DNA of 64,000 bases from an uncultured Pseudomonadota bacterium (GCA_949295915.1 CASFNB010000003.1:1-64000), one strand, 5' to 3'; shown: positions 7,600-16,061, counted from the first letter of the stretch. A program made the numbers and translations. Notes: a model not told the origin generated them from the sequence alone.

Positions 7600-8778
7600 T
7601 TAGACCTTATTTACACCAAATTCTTTGGCGTATTGGGGATAGCGGGCCAAAGCATCTTCGGTTTGTTCCACAATTTCCATGGTCTTTTTTGCCGCAATTC
7701 CAAAAGGTTCAGCGGTTTTGATAAAGTCTTGCGTCGTAATATCTTTACCTTTTGCATTGACCATTGCCGTTTGTTCGCCGTTTATCCCTTCCGAAGGTGT
7801 TAAGTCATAAGCCGGCGTTAGCTTCCAATTATTATTTTCATCCAGCATAAATGAGAAGTTTTTACTATGGTCATCTTTGTTTCCCGATTTAACGTTAAAA
7901 ATCATCAGGCGCACCATTTTTTCCACTTCCCTGATATCTTTGGTTAATATAGAAGTCAGTTTTAACAAATCCGAATAATCAATACTGGCGTATCTGTGGC
8001 TGGCATGGAGCAATCCGCAAGCCGTATGAACATGAATCTTTTGCGTTCCTTTTCTATCAAATCGCTTTACCCCGAAATGTCCGGCCGAAGTTTTTGACGG
8101 AAACAGATATGTTTCTGGCATTTCGACGCCGGCTTGCTTGGCAATCAGCGAATAAATATATTCTTGCGCACCTATATCCTTACCGTCTAATGAAGAGGCG
8201 AATTTAATCAGCCATGGCGAAAAATCTTCTTTGGCCACATTACCATGAATAATTTTTTGTTTATCTTCGGAAATCAAAGCCACGATTTTTGGTCTGGCAC
8301 CTCCGGAGGAACCATTTAAGGTTAGGAGTTTTTCTAAGACTTCCGAACTTTCTCCTTCCAAGATACGATTGGCTTCGGCACAAAGAGAATCCAGTTCTAT
8401 TCCGCCAATAAACTCGTCCTCATGTTCGGTTATCGGCTCGTATTCCAAAGCACCCATTGCATTTTGACCGATGATGGATAGACGTTTTAGCGGCGTGATT
8501 TGTTGTAACGATAAACCTTTTTTCTGCAAGGCACGATCAAGCAGCAAACAGCCCCAGCCATCAGGCAGACTATCGTTAAACAAGCCGTACAGACCGTCAA
8601 AAGTTTGCTTCTTGTCTTCAAACACGCCTGATTGAAGCGGCAACATAAACGGAGAAATATTTATTCTTTCCGCAATAAACTCCGGTGCATATTCAAACAA
8701 GATGCGATGCCCGACCTCTTCCAAAACTCCGACATATTTACGCTTGCCAAAGCTATTCAAATAAACATTCAATCTCAT
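7600..8778 (-). CDS. hipA: HipA-family toxin kinase
   Basis: 392 residues, a Ser/Thr kinase of the HipA type II toxin family. Family members phosphorylate targets such as glutamyl-tRNA synthetase and induce growth arrest. Visible features are the N-terminal subdomain (LPLQSGVF; DSLPDGWGCLLLDR), the autophosphorylation/P-loop GSSGGARPK (156-164), the catalytic loop NKDDHSKN (300-307) and the Mg-binding YDLTPS (324-329). All key positions are intact, so it is probably active. It starts inside the hipB stop with a 4-base ATGA overlap. The module is bracketed by tRNA-derived direct repeats. Confidence 0.93.
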   Translation of the reverse strand: MRLNVYLNSFGKRKYVGVLEEVGHRILFEYAPEFIAERINISPFMLPLQSGVFEDKKQTFDGLYGLFNDSLPDGWGCLLLDRALQKKGLSLQQITPLKRLSIIGQNAMGALEYEPITEHEDEFIGGIELDSLCAEANRILEGESSEVLEKLLTLNGSSGGARPKIVALISEDKQKIIHGNVAKEDFSPWLIKFASSLDGKDIGAQEYIYSLIAKQAGVEMPETYLFPSKTSAGHFGVKRFDRKGTQKIHVHTACGLLHASHRYASIDYSDLLKLTSILTKDIREVEKMVRLMIFNVKSGNKDDHSKNFSFMLDENNNWKLTPAYDLTPSEGINGEQTAMVNAKGKDITTQDFIKTAEPFGIAAKKTMEIVEQTEDALARYPQYAKEFGVNKV

Positions 8779-9074
8779 TTGACGCTCCCTCTTTTGCGGA
8801 TTTTGGGTTCTTTTTTATTAAAAAGACTTTCAATATTCGTATCTTTAACAAATAGTTTGTCAAAATCTTCCATAATGCCCAAACTAACGGAAATCTCGAT
8901 TAAAGATTTCAAGGATATTTCGCCGCTGCGTTCAAAACGTTTCAAGCTACCCAAACTCACACCCGAGCGCAAAGATAAACCTTCCTGAGAAAGATTTTGC
9001 TCCAAGCGAATGGCCTTGACTCGTGCAGCAATCTCTTGCATAACTTCTTGTGTTGATTTTAGAACAAAAGACAA
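8775..9074 (-). CDS. hipB: HipB-like XRE antitoxin
   Basis: 99 residues. An XRE helix-turn-helix (about 15-65) is seen in IRLEQNLSQEGLSLRSGVSL followed by GSLKRFERSGEISLKSLIEI. Such antitoxins bind HipA and repress the operon. TTG at 9074 is chosen because GGAG (9086-9083) sits eight bases upstream; a TTG at 9095 lacks a site and ATG about 9041 would trim the N terminus. A basic C-terminal tail (KIRKRGSVK) may contact HipA or DNA. It overlaps hipA by four bases. Its promoter contains an inverted repeat. Confidence 0.88.
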   Translation of the reverse strand: MSFVLKSTQEVMQEIAARVKAIRLEQNLSQEGLSLRSGVSLGSLKRFERSGEISLKSLIEISVSLGIMEDFDKLFVKDTNIESLFNKKEPKIRKRGSVK

Positions 9075-9105
9075 TATATTATCTCCAAATGACAAAAATC
9101 ATATA

Positions 9106-9129
9106 TAATAGATATTATATTATCTATTA
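9106..9129. promoter_or_regulatory. Inverted-repeat operator of hipBA
   Basis: A perfect 9-bp inverted repeat, TAATAGATA / TATCTATTA with a 6-base spacer, overlaps the -10 box and most of the spacer of the hipBA promoter. This is the expected position for HipB autorepression. Confidence 0.7.
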
Positions 9130-9142
9130 CAGAATATGTCAA
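9114..9142 (-). promoter_or_regulatory. Consensus sigma70 promoter of hipBA
   Basis: Minus strand: TTGACA (9142-9137), exactly 17 bp, then TATAAT (9119-9114), a perfect match to consensus. Transcription would start near 9107, ~33 bases before the chosen hipB start. Confidence 0.85.
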
Positions 9143-9265
9143 GTCTTTCTAAGATTGTAATAAAACAACCCTTGATTTTATCTCATAACACGAGTGCGGA
9201 TGCTTAAATTTTTAGGGGTATGGGGGCGGATATCAAGGGTGGTCGTTCTTTTCGTACCCTATACA
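9143..9265. other. Non-coding segment between hipBA promoter and right repeat
   Basis: No open frame or RNA gene is recognised. It holds a 9-bp inverted repeat ACCCTTGAT (9168-9176) / ATCAAGGGT (9232-9240), and a GGTCGT (9241-9246) / ACGACC (9265-9270) pair whose right arm enters the direct repeat. Confidence 0.4.
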
Positions 9266-9341
9266 CGACCAGATAGAAAAAGGTCTGCTGTTAAAGCAGG
9301 TTTTTTTGTATCTGTTTAGCGGGCGCAGGATTTGAACCTCC
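9266..9341 (+). repeat. 76-bp direct repeat, right copy
   Basis: It is the partner of 7361-7436 with about 69 of 76 identities, including the CGACCAGATAGAAAA start, the terminator stem (AGCAGG arm kept) and the T-arm-like GCAGGATTTGAACC end. Upstream of CGACCA the tRNA body is absent. Confidence 0.85.
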
Positions 9342-9378
9342 AAGGCGGAAAATGTCTTAAAATAACGATTTGCAAAAA

Positions 9379-9407
9379 AAAGAGACACCTTAATTATGTG
9401 CCTCTTT
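9379..9407 (-). terminator. Terminator of the gene ending at 9422
   Basis: A 10-bp stem (9379-9388 with 9398-9407, one G-T pair on the minus strand) is followed by eight T on the minus strand. Confidence 0.75.
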
Positions 9408-9421
9408 CAATTTTTTTGAGT

Positions 9422-9691
9422 TTATTGTATCAATAAAACAATAAATTGTTGTTCTGACGGGATAGAAGGTTCATACACATAACCCTTACGCCCATCACGC
9501 AATATTCTCCACATTCCTGGAATATTTGTACTAATCTCCAACTCAATTTTTCCGTCAAGCTTCCATTGAGCAATAACGGTTTTGTTGCCGTTGATTGTTG
9601 AACTTGACTTGGAAAAGCCAAAACGCTTTCCTCTGGCGTCTACTGTGAAGGTTTTACTTTCTTTCAGTTCGTCTAAAAATATTCTTTCCAT
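9422..9691 (-). CDS. Hypothetical protein, 89 aa
   Basis: A small soluble protein that appears beta-rich (alternating hydrophobic strands such as KTVIAQWKL and KIELEIST). It has no signal peptide and no recognised family. It lies just outside the right hipBA repeat and has its own terminator. There is no clear ribosome site before the ATG; A/T-rich sequence only. Confidence 0.5.
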   Translation of the reverse strand: MERIFLDELKESKTFTVDARGKRFGFSKSSSTINGNKTVIAQWKLDGKIELEISTNIPGMWRILRDGRKGYVYEPSIPSEQQFIVLLIQ

Positions 9692-9833
9692 AAATAAAAA
9701 AAATAAAAGGTTTATAAAATAATTACTTTAGATGTTGGATATTATCATTATTTTTTCTTTTTTCAAGTTATTAAATATATATTAAGTTTGAATTATTAGT
9801 TTACATCTATAATAAAAAGATTTGGAGAAAAAT

Positions 9834-10472
9834 ATGCAGTATTTTTATCAAAATCATAATTCTTCCGATTTAATTGTTTTCTTTGCCGGTTGGGGATGTG
9901 ATTATAATCAGTTCGTTAATTTGCATGATAAACTTGATGTTCTGATTTTATTTGACTATCAAAATTTGGAATTAGATTTTGATTTTAGTAGGTATCATAA
10001 TGTTTATATTCTTGCCTATTCGGCAGGTATTTTTCTATCATGTCTTTTATCTGATAAAATTCCTAATGTAAGAAAAAAAATTGCATTATGCGGTAATCCT
10101 TATTTATTTGATGTGATTTTAGGATTAAATGCGCAAAAGTTGGAAATTTTAAAAAATATAAATCTGGATAACTATTTAGATTTCAGAAGACAATATATGA
10201 CTTTTTCCGATGAAGAGTTTGAGCAATATAACAAGCTACAGTCTCTGCGCTCTATTGAAAGTTGCGCAAATGAACTGGCTTATTTGCAAAAACTTTATGA
10301 TGAAAATAAAGATAATATCTCGCCAAAATTTGATAAAGCTTTTGCTGCCAAAAATGATCTGCTATTTGATATCAATGCACAAAAAGATTTTTATCAAAAT
10401 AAATTGACTATCATAGCAAATGCAAGGCATCACATTTTTTTCAGATTTAATAGTTTTGAAGAAATGATATGA
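9834..10472 (+). CDS. bioG: BioG-like pimeloyl-ACP methyl ester esterase (DUF452)
   Basis: 212 residues of the DUF452/BioG alpha/beta-hydrolase family, which releases pimeloyl-ACP from its methyl ester in biotin synthesis. The oxyanion region FFAGWGCDYNQF (about 16-27) and a nucleophile elbow AYSAG (about 63-67) are visible, with a C-terminal His in ARHHIFFRF. ATG 9834 follows GGAG by six bases; the in-frame TTG at 9822 is not used. No other bio gene is in the window, so the biotin role rests on family alone. A TATAAT (9808-9813) lies just upstream. Confidence 0.7.
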   Translation: MQYFYQNHNSSDLIVFFAGWGCDYNQFVNLHDKLDVLILFDYQNLELDFDFSRYHNVYILAYSAGIFLSCLLSDKIPNVRKKIALCGNPYLFDVILGLNAQKLEILKNINLDNYLDFRRQYMTFSDEEFEQYNKLQSLRSIESCANELAYLQKLYDENKDNISPKFDKAFAAKNDLLFDINAQKDFYQNKLTIIANARHHIFFRFNSFEEMI

Positions 10473-10495
10473 CTTTATAGCAGGATTAAAAAAAC

Positions 10496-11134
10496 ATGCT
10501 TAAATTTGTTTCCGCATCTCAAGAAAACTTAAAACTGGCTCAAGAAATTCAAAAGAAGGTTTTTCCTAAAGAATATCAAAATGATACTTTGGAAAATTCT
10601 TTGACTTCAAACCCTGAATATCTTTCTCAATTTTGGCTGGTCAAAAAAGGTAAAAAATTTATCGGTCTGACCGGAATTTATTTCTACCCGCAATATCCTA
10701 AAGATGCTTGGCTTAACTGGTTTGGCGTGATTCTGGAATTTCGTCGCAAAGGATACGGACGTAAAATTTTTAATCGCACCTTTGCTTATGCGCGCCGTCT
10801 AGGGTTTGATAACTTCCGGCTTTATACCGATGCCAAAAACAACGAAAACACTTTGGCTTTTTATCGCAGCCTTAAAATGAAAGAAGAAAAATATCTTCCA
10901 GCTCAAGATGATTTTACCGATATTGTCATTTTTTCAAAATCTTGTCATCCTTTCAAAAAAAGAATACCCTCATGGGGAAGCAAATATCTTTATATTCAAG
11001 AACAGTTGCTTTTGTCTCAAAATGATATGCTTTCTTATGTGAAGAAAAAGACTTCTCTTTCTTTATTGATTTTTTTAAAACATCCATCTATTTTGTGGCG
11101 CTTTTGCCGAATGACTTTCAACAGACTGAAATAA
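10496..11134 (+). CDS. GNAT acetyltransferase with C-terminal extension
   Basis: 212 residues. The GNAT core occupies about 1-150, with the CoA loop VILEFRRKGYGRKIFNR (about 78-94) and the TDAKNNENTLAFYRSLKM segment. About 60 extra basic residues follow (KKRIPSWGSKYLYIQEQLL and on), longer than the usual family length. It begins 23 bases after the BioG-like gene, so the two are probably cotranscribed. Its last 60 bases overlap, tail to tail, the APH-like gene on the other strand. Confidence 0.8.
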   Translation: MLKFVSASQENLKLAQEIQKKVFPKEYQNDTLENSLTSNPEYLSQFWLVKKGKKFIGLTGIYFYPQYPKDAWLNWFGVILEFRRKGYGRKIFNRTFAYARRLGFDNFRLYTDAKNNENTLAFYRSLKMKEEKYLPAQDDFTDIVIFSKSCHPFKKRIPSWGSKYLYIQEQLLLSQNDMLSYVKKKTSLSLLIFLKHPSILWRFCRMTFNRLK

Positions 11135-12013
11135 ATTCAATAACTTCATAAAATACGGAGGCGGATTATCTGTTTTGGCAAGGTTATAGCCTATATAGGC
11201 AAGCATGGTAAAATCTGTTTGCTTGATGTCTATTTTATCTTCCACCAGCTTATTATATCTCTTTATCACCTCTACCGCCAAATTGCGATTGATTTTATAG
11301 AGCGGGAAAAAGTCTAAATATTTGGGCTGAACAAGAGCATTGGCAAAGTCGATTATGCCAACCAAAATATCTTCCTTTTCCTGATTTAAGAGCATATTGC
11401 TGCCGCTCAAATCATTATGGCACAAAGCTAATAGCTCATTTTTATTATCGCTTCGATAATCATCCAAATCAAAAGGACTGACCTTTTTCAAAGCATCTCT
11501 TGCTTTGGCATAATCAAAATCGGCTTTTTGAGTTACGTCCCAATTATCAATTGTTTCATTGGCGGGCGGAATGTGCAATTTAGAATAGTCGATTTGGTGC
11601 ATCATGGCAAAAAGCTCTGCCAGAGTTTGAGCCAAATTTTCTTGCTTATCTTTTGGTAAATTTTGAACTTTCAAGGCATTGACTTCATCATCGCGATTAT
11701 CGCAAATCTTACCGACAAATTTTTTAACAACCGAAAAAGGATATTCTCCCTCGACCAAAGTTATCGGGTGAATTTTGTTTTTGAATTTATCATTTATTAA
11801 AGGCCAAATCTCACTCAAGATTTGATTTTCTCTTTGCATGGTTTGCCAGACAACCTCTGCTTTTGGAAAGCGCACAACCTCATCACCAACCGCAAAGGCA
11901 AAAGACTTGGAACCGCCGACAAGAGCCCTCACCTCGCCTTTATATCCGGCTTTTGCAATTATCTCTTTTATCAAATTGAGGTCTTGCGCTTTTTCTTTGG
12001 TTAAATAATTCAT
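11075..12013 (-). CDS. Aminoglycoside-phosphotransferase-family kinase
   Basis: 312 residues of the APH/choline-kinase-like fold. The nucleotide-binding N lobe has GGSKSFAFAVGDEVVRFPK. The Brenner-type catalytic loop CHNDLSGSNMLL (about 197-208) and the metal-binding IIDFANA (about 218-224) are intact. Known members phosphorylate aminoglycosides, macrolides or small metabolites; resistance cannot be inferred from sequence alone. ATG 12013 is chosen: GAGGAG lies six bases upstream and the TAATG overlap couples it to the preceding gene. Upstream in-frame codons fall inside that gene. Confidence 0.8.
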   Translation of the reverse strand: MNYLTKEKAQDLNLIKEIIAKAGYKGEVRALVGGSKSFAFAVGDEVVRFPKAEVVWQTMQRENQILSEIWPLINDKFKNKIHPITLVEGEYPFSVVKKFVGKICDNRDDEVNALKVQNLPKDKQENLAQTLAELFAMMHQIDYSKLHIPPANETIDNWDVTQKADFDYAKARDALKKVSPFDLDDYRSDNKNELLALCHNDLSGSNMLLNQEKEDILVGIIDFANALVQPKYLDFFPLYKINRNLAVEVIKRYNKLVEDKIDIKQTDFTMLAYIGYNLAKTDNPPPYFMKLLNLFQSVESHSAKAPQNRWMF

Positions 12014-12510
12014 TATCGCTCCTCTTTGATAAACTCTGCCGGAATGGCACCATCTTTTAAGACAATCATATAATGTTTTATCATGCCGAATATCAGCCCT
12101 TTGGAAGAATCGCATTTGTGCCAAGGCAGAGGTGCCAAATCTATCTCATCTTTTGAAACTTGATAAAAACACTCATTCACACCGCTTGCTTCCGAGCCGT
12201 CTTTGCACCAGATACTTTCAACCAAACCGGCATTGATTAAGTCTTCCAGCTCAAAAGAATATAAAATACATCTATCAACAAGCGCTTCTAACACTTTATC
12301 ATTTCCTTGCCAAGCAATCGGCTCGGTCAAGCAAGAGATAGCTCGGCTTCTCCCCGCAAAAGTCTTTTCCAACCAATTGATAATATCTTCTTTTTTATCT
12401 GCCCCTACGCGTTTGACATAAGAATACAAGTTGCTATCTATTTTGGAAATGGATTTTATTCCCTCCTCCAAAACCGTATTTTTCTTCGGGGCATAATGAT
12501 ATAAACGCAT
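12013..12510 (-). CDS. Hypothetical protein, 165 aa
   Basis: No family is recognised with confidence. The N-terminal RLYHYAPKKNTVLEEGI is reminiscent of ADP-ribosyltransferase-fold proteins, which often start with a short strand followed by Y-H and an E-G-I turn, but no full signature follows. Cysteines are scattered. AGAGGAG precedes the ATG. It is translationally coupled (TAATG) to the APH-family kinase and follows the ABC exporter pair by 12 bases, so the four form one operon. Confidence 0.6.
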   Translation of the reverse strand: MRLYHYAPKKNTVLEEGIKSISKIDSNLYSYVKRVGADKKEDIINWLEKTFAGRSRAISCLTEPIAWQGNDKVLEALVDRCILYSFELEDLINAGLVESIWCKDGSEASGVNECFYQVSKDEIDLAPLPWHKCDSSKGLIFGMIKHYMIVLKDGAIPAEFIKEER

Positions 12511-12522
12511 TTTATCTCCTCT

Positions 12523-14268
12523 TTAAGCTTGCAGGTTCCAGAGTTTGGCGAATTTGCCTTGTTTATCCAGCAGCTCTTTCGGCGTGCCGACCTCGATGAT
12601 TTTGCCTTCTTCCATCACCACGATTTTATCCATGTTCTTCAAGGTGGACAAACGGTGCGCCACGGCAATCACGGTTTTGTCTTTTATCAGTTTTTGCAAA
12701 GAAGATTGAATGAATTTTTCTGACTTGCTATCCAAAGCTGAAGTTGCTTCATCGAGCAGTAAAATCTTACTGTTCTTCAAAATAGCCCTTGCAATCCCTA
12801 CCCTTTGTCTTTGTCCGCCCGAGAGTTTCACCCCTTTATCTCCAACCAAGGTTTTATACCCTTGCGGCAAGTCTTTGACAAACTCGGTGATAAAAGATTT
12901 TTTAGCCGCGTCTTCAATTTCTTTTTGCGAGGCATTGAAAGTACCGTAACTCATATTCTCGGACAAAGTTCTATGAAACAATGTGGTATCTTGCGGAATG
13001 AAGGACACCGCATTGTGCAAGCTCTCTTGCGTGACCAAAGCCACATCCTGCCCATCTATATAAACCGAGCCTTGCGGCGTATTCACAAGTCGTTGCAAGA
13101 CATGGAGCAATGTAGTTTTACCGCCGCCGGACATACCGACAATGCCGATTTTTTCACCTGCCTTGATTTTCAAGCTAAAATCATCTATCGCCGGTTTTTT
13201 ATGATTATAGCTAAAGGTCAAATTTTTAAACTCAATCTCCCCTGCTTTAACTTTAAGCTTTTTAGCGTTTGGCGCGTCCACAAACTCGGGTTTTTCATTC
13301 AAAAGATTCAAATTACTCTGCAGCTTGAACAGCTCGGTGCGATAATACATCCATTGCCCGGAAAGATGGCTCAATATCATGCTCATACCACGACCCACCG
13401 TCAGCAGATAGACCACATTACCGACATTGATAATGCCTTTGGACCACAAGACAATGGCATAAATAATCATCGCAACATCAAAGAGCATGACGGTTAGGTC
13501 AACCAACATATAATTTTTGTTTCTAATCCAAGCATTTTTGCGCATGGTTTTGGCCACGAGCGCATAATCTTTGCCGAGCTTTTTCAGCTCTCTACTCAAG
13601 CTCCCGAAAATTTTTAAAACCAGATAATTGCTTATCATATTCGTTGTCTTGCCAAAGACTTTGTTCTTCATATTTTCCTGCTGTTTGGATGCCTGTTTGG
13701 TATTGGCGGAAAGCTTATGAAAAAAAACAAGTAATAATGCAGAGGCTATCACATAAACAAGTGCCATCGGCAGATAAATCTTACCGATAAAACACAAGCT
13801 TATTATCAACGACCAGAGAGCCGAATTGGCAAAGACTAAAGTATCGCCGATTGAACTCCAGGCTGCGGTGGTGCGGCGAGAACCGTCTATTTTAGCATAA
13901 ACATTACCGGCAGAATTTTTGCTCCAGAAATTTTTATGCAAGCCCAGCACACCCACAAACAAATCTTTTCTGACCTTGATGCCTAAAGGTGAAATAAGTT
14001 TGTGTTGCATCAGATACATAGAAAGCATCATCAAAATATTGCCGCCAACCAATACTAAAGCCAAAAAGATAAAAGTATTAATTAAATTTTTCCATGCTAT
14101 CTCGCTGATATCTCCGGCATTGAGCAAATTGACAATCTCACTCACATACCATGGCGCAAGCTGCCCGCAAAGAGCCACTATCGGCACCAGAATAAAAATT
14201 GCCATAAAGCGGAATTTGACCGGCATATAATATTGTTTCAAAAAGCTCCAAAGTGAATTATTGTTCAT
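12523..14268 (-). CDS. ABC exporter half-transporter, second subunit
   Basis: 581 residues. Six transmembrane helices (about 18-310) are fused to a nucleotide-binding domain. Walker A GMSGGGKTTLL (about 373-383), signature LSGGQRQR, and Walker B ILLLDEATSALD with the catalytic Glu are all intact, followed by the His switch AHRLSTL. The arrangement is that of type IV exporters (MsbA/LmrA-like). It overlaps the related upstream gene by 11 bases, so a heterodimer is likely. The cargo is unknown. Confidence 0.88.
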   Translation of the reverse strand: MNNNSLWSFLKQYYMPVKFRFMAIFILVPIVALCGQLAPWYVSEIVNLLNAGDISEIAWKNLINTFIFLALVLVGGNILMMLSMYLMQHKLISPLGIKVRKDLFVGVLGLHKNFWSKNSAGNVYAKIDGSRRTTAAWSSIGDTLVFANSALWSLIISLCFIGKIYLPMALVYVIASALLLVFFHKLSANTKQASKQQENMKNKVFGKTTNMISNYLVLKIFGSLSRELKKLGKDYALVAKTMRKNAWIRNKNYMLVDLTVMLFDVAMIIYAIVLWSKGIINVGNVVYLLTVGRGMSMILSHLSGQWMYYRTELFKLQSNLNLLNEKPEFVDAPNAKKLKVKAGEIEFKNLTFSYNHKKPAIDDFSLKIKAGEKIGIVGMSGGGKTTLLHVLQRLVNTPQGSVYIDGQDVALVTQESLHNAVSFIPQDTTLFHRTLSENMSYGTFNASQKEIEDAAKKSFITEFVKDLPQGYKTLVGDKGVKLSGGQRQRVGIARAILKNSKILLLDEATSALDSKSEKFIQSSLQKLIKDKTVIAVAHRLSTLKNMDKIVVMEEGKIIEVGTPKELLDKQGKFAKLWNLQA

Positions 14269-16018
14269 TTTTTTCTCCTTTGAGTTTTTGCAATTTCCAA
14301 TATTGCCAAAATTTGCCTTTCTTTTTTAATAGCTCATCCAACTTGCCGTCTTCCACAATCTTGCCTTTTTCCAGCACAATTATTCTATCCATATTTTTCA
14401 ACGTCGACAAACGGTGCGCCACGGCAATCACGGTTTTATCTTTGAGCATATTTTCAATGGCTTTTTGAATATAAAATTCCGATTCACTATCCAAAGCCGA
14501 AGTGGCTTCATCCAAAATTAAAATCGGGGCATCTTTTAACAAGGCTCTGGCAATTGACAAGCGTTGCATTTGTCCGCCGGAAAGCTGATTTTGTGCATTC
14601 AAAATGGTTTGATAGCCGTTTGGCAATTCTTCTATAAATTTATCGGCGAAAGCCTCCTTTGCCGCTTGTTTAATCTCTTCTTGTTTTGCATTTGGCTTAC
14701 CATAAGCAATATTTTCGGCAATAGAGCGCTCCAGCAAAGCAGAAGTTTGTGGAACATAGCCAATTTGTTTGTGCAAACTTTCTTGAGTGATGTTTTTGAT
14801 ATTTTGCCCATCAATCAAAATTTTTCCGTCTTGTACATCATAAAAACGCTGTAGCAGATTGATTAAGGTTGATTTTCCGCCGCCTGACATTCCAACCACA
14901 CCAACCTTTTGTCCGGCCGGAATTTTCAATTTGAAATGATTGAACAGTGGCTTGCTTCCTTTATAAGCAAAGCACACATCTTTGAGCTCAATTGCCCCTT
15001 CTTTTACTTTCAGCGCTCCGGCGTTTTTATCATCTACAATCTCATGCGGCGTACTGAAGGGAATTAAATTTGTTTTCATCTCGGCAAAAGCTGAACTATA
15101 AACAATCGTACGGTGAATGAGCCATGAAACAACGGAGGAAACATCTTGCAACAGAAAGAAAATCAAAACCACATCTGCCGTGTTAATACTTTTGTCTTTC
15201 CATAATACAAGGGCATAAAGAACAAATGCCAGATAAACAAAGTGAAAATAAAGTTTTTCTCCTTCTGATTGAAGCATCTCTACATCAACCGATTTATTGG
15301 TTTTATCGGTTTCATCTTTTAAAACTTTATCTGCCCGCTTTTCTTCATATTTAAATCCGTTAAACAAGCGCACAAAAAAGTGATTTTGCAAGGCATCAAT
15401 CATCTGCCCGCTGACTTTGCTTCTGGCCTCGGTCATCTCAGCACGCAAGTTCATTGATAATGTACCGATTTTGAGCAGCACAATTGCAGACAACAAAACA
15501 AATGCTACAAAATAAAGGGAAAATGTGATGTTCACAAGTGCCAGCATTACAAAAACAACAATCAAACGGAAAACATCTGTCAGATAATATAAAGAAGATT
15601 GATAAAAGCTGGCACTTTCTGACAAGGCATTGCTTTTTTGTGCCAAAGAGCCTGCCATATTATCGGAAAAATAGCTCAAAGAATGCCCGTTGATATATTG
15701 AAAACAGTCGGCACTCATCTGCTCAAAAACACGCGGACGCAAAACTAATTCCGTAAGCAAATTAAATACAACGAACAAAATTTTGGCAAGCAATGTTGTT
15801 GCCACAACTCCTGCCAACAACCACCATACAGAATCGGCAATATCAGCAAACTTTACATTTTCTCCAAACAAGCCCACCATTTTGGAAAAAAACCACGGCG
15901 CGAGTTTCTGAGAAATTACCATAACTATACAACATGCGCAAATTGAAAAAAACAACGCTTTATTACGCAGGGCATAGCGCCATAAAAAGACAAACGGATT
16001 ACTCGGAAAAGGCTGCAT
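14258..16018 (-). CDS. ABC exporter half-transporter, first subunit
   Basis: 586 residues of the same family as its neighbour. Membrane domain about 20-310, Walker A GMSGGGKSTLI, signature LSGGQMQR, Walker B ILILDEATSALD and AHRLSTL. Both subunits have consensus catalytic Glu and His, unlike many heterodimers with one degenerate site. AAGGA lies nine bases before the ATG. The shared stretch around the His switch is nearly identical at DNA level between the two genes, indicating duplication. It is first in a four-gene operon with a hypothetical and an APH-family kinase. Confidence 0.88.
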   Translation of the reverse strand: MQPFPSNPFVFLWRYALRNKALFFSICACCIVMVISQKLAPWFFSKMVGLFGENVKFADIADSVWWLLAGVVATTLLAKILFVVFNLLTELVLRPRVFEQMSADCFQYINGHSLSYFSDNMAGSLAQKSNALSESASFYQSSLYYLTDVFRLIVVFVMLALVNITFSLYFVAFVLLSAIVLLKIGTLSMNLRAEMTEARSKVSGQMIDALQNHFFVRLFNGFKYEEKRADKVLKDETDKTNKSVDVEMLQSEGEKLYFHFVYLAFVLYALVLWKDKSINTADVVLIFFLLQDVSSVVSWLIHRTIVYSSAFAEMKTNLIPFSTPHEIVDDKNAGALKVKEGAIELKDVCFAYKGSKPLFNHFKLKIPAGQKVGVVGMSGGGKSTLINLLQRFYDVQDGKILIDGQNIKNITQESLHKQIGYVPQTSALLERSIAENIAYGKPNAKQEEIKQAAKEAFADKFIEELPNGYQTILNAQNQLSGGQMQRLSIARALLKDAPILILDEATSALDSESEFYIQKAIENMLKDKTVIAVAHRLSTLKNMDRIIVLEKGKIVEDGKLDELLKKKGKFWQYWKLQKLKGEKNEQ

Positions 16019-16040
16019 CTAATATTCCTTAAAATCAGAG

Positions 16041-16061
16041 ATTCTGAAACAAGTTCAGAAT
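16041..16061. repeat. Dispersed palindromic repeat, variant copy
   Basis: 8-bp stem ATTCTGAA/TTCAGAAT around loop ACAAG, followed by TGAC. It has the same architecture as the tandem units at 719-836, in the 5' region of the ABC operon. Confidence 0.75.

Noticed and set aside
7361..9341. Prophage or transposon
   Set aside because: No integrase, transposase or phage gene lies in the interval; only the direct repeats support past mobility.
12805..13497. Plus-strand 230-codon frame inside the ABC transporter gene
   Set aside because: It is opposite conserved transporter motifs and has no independent support.
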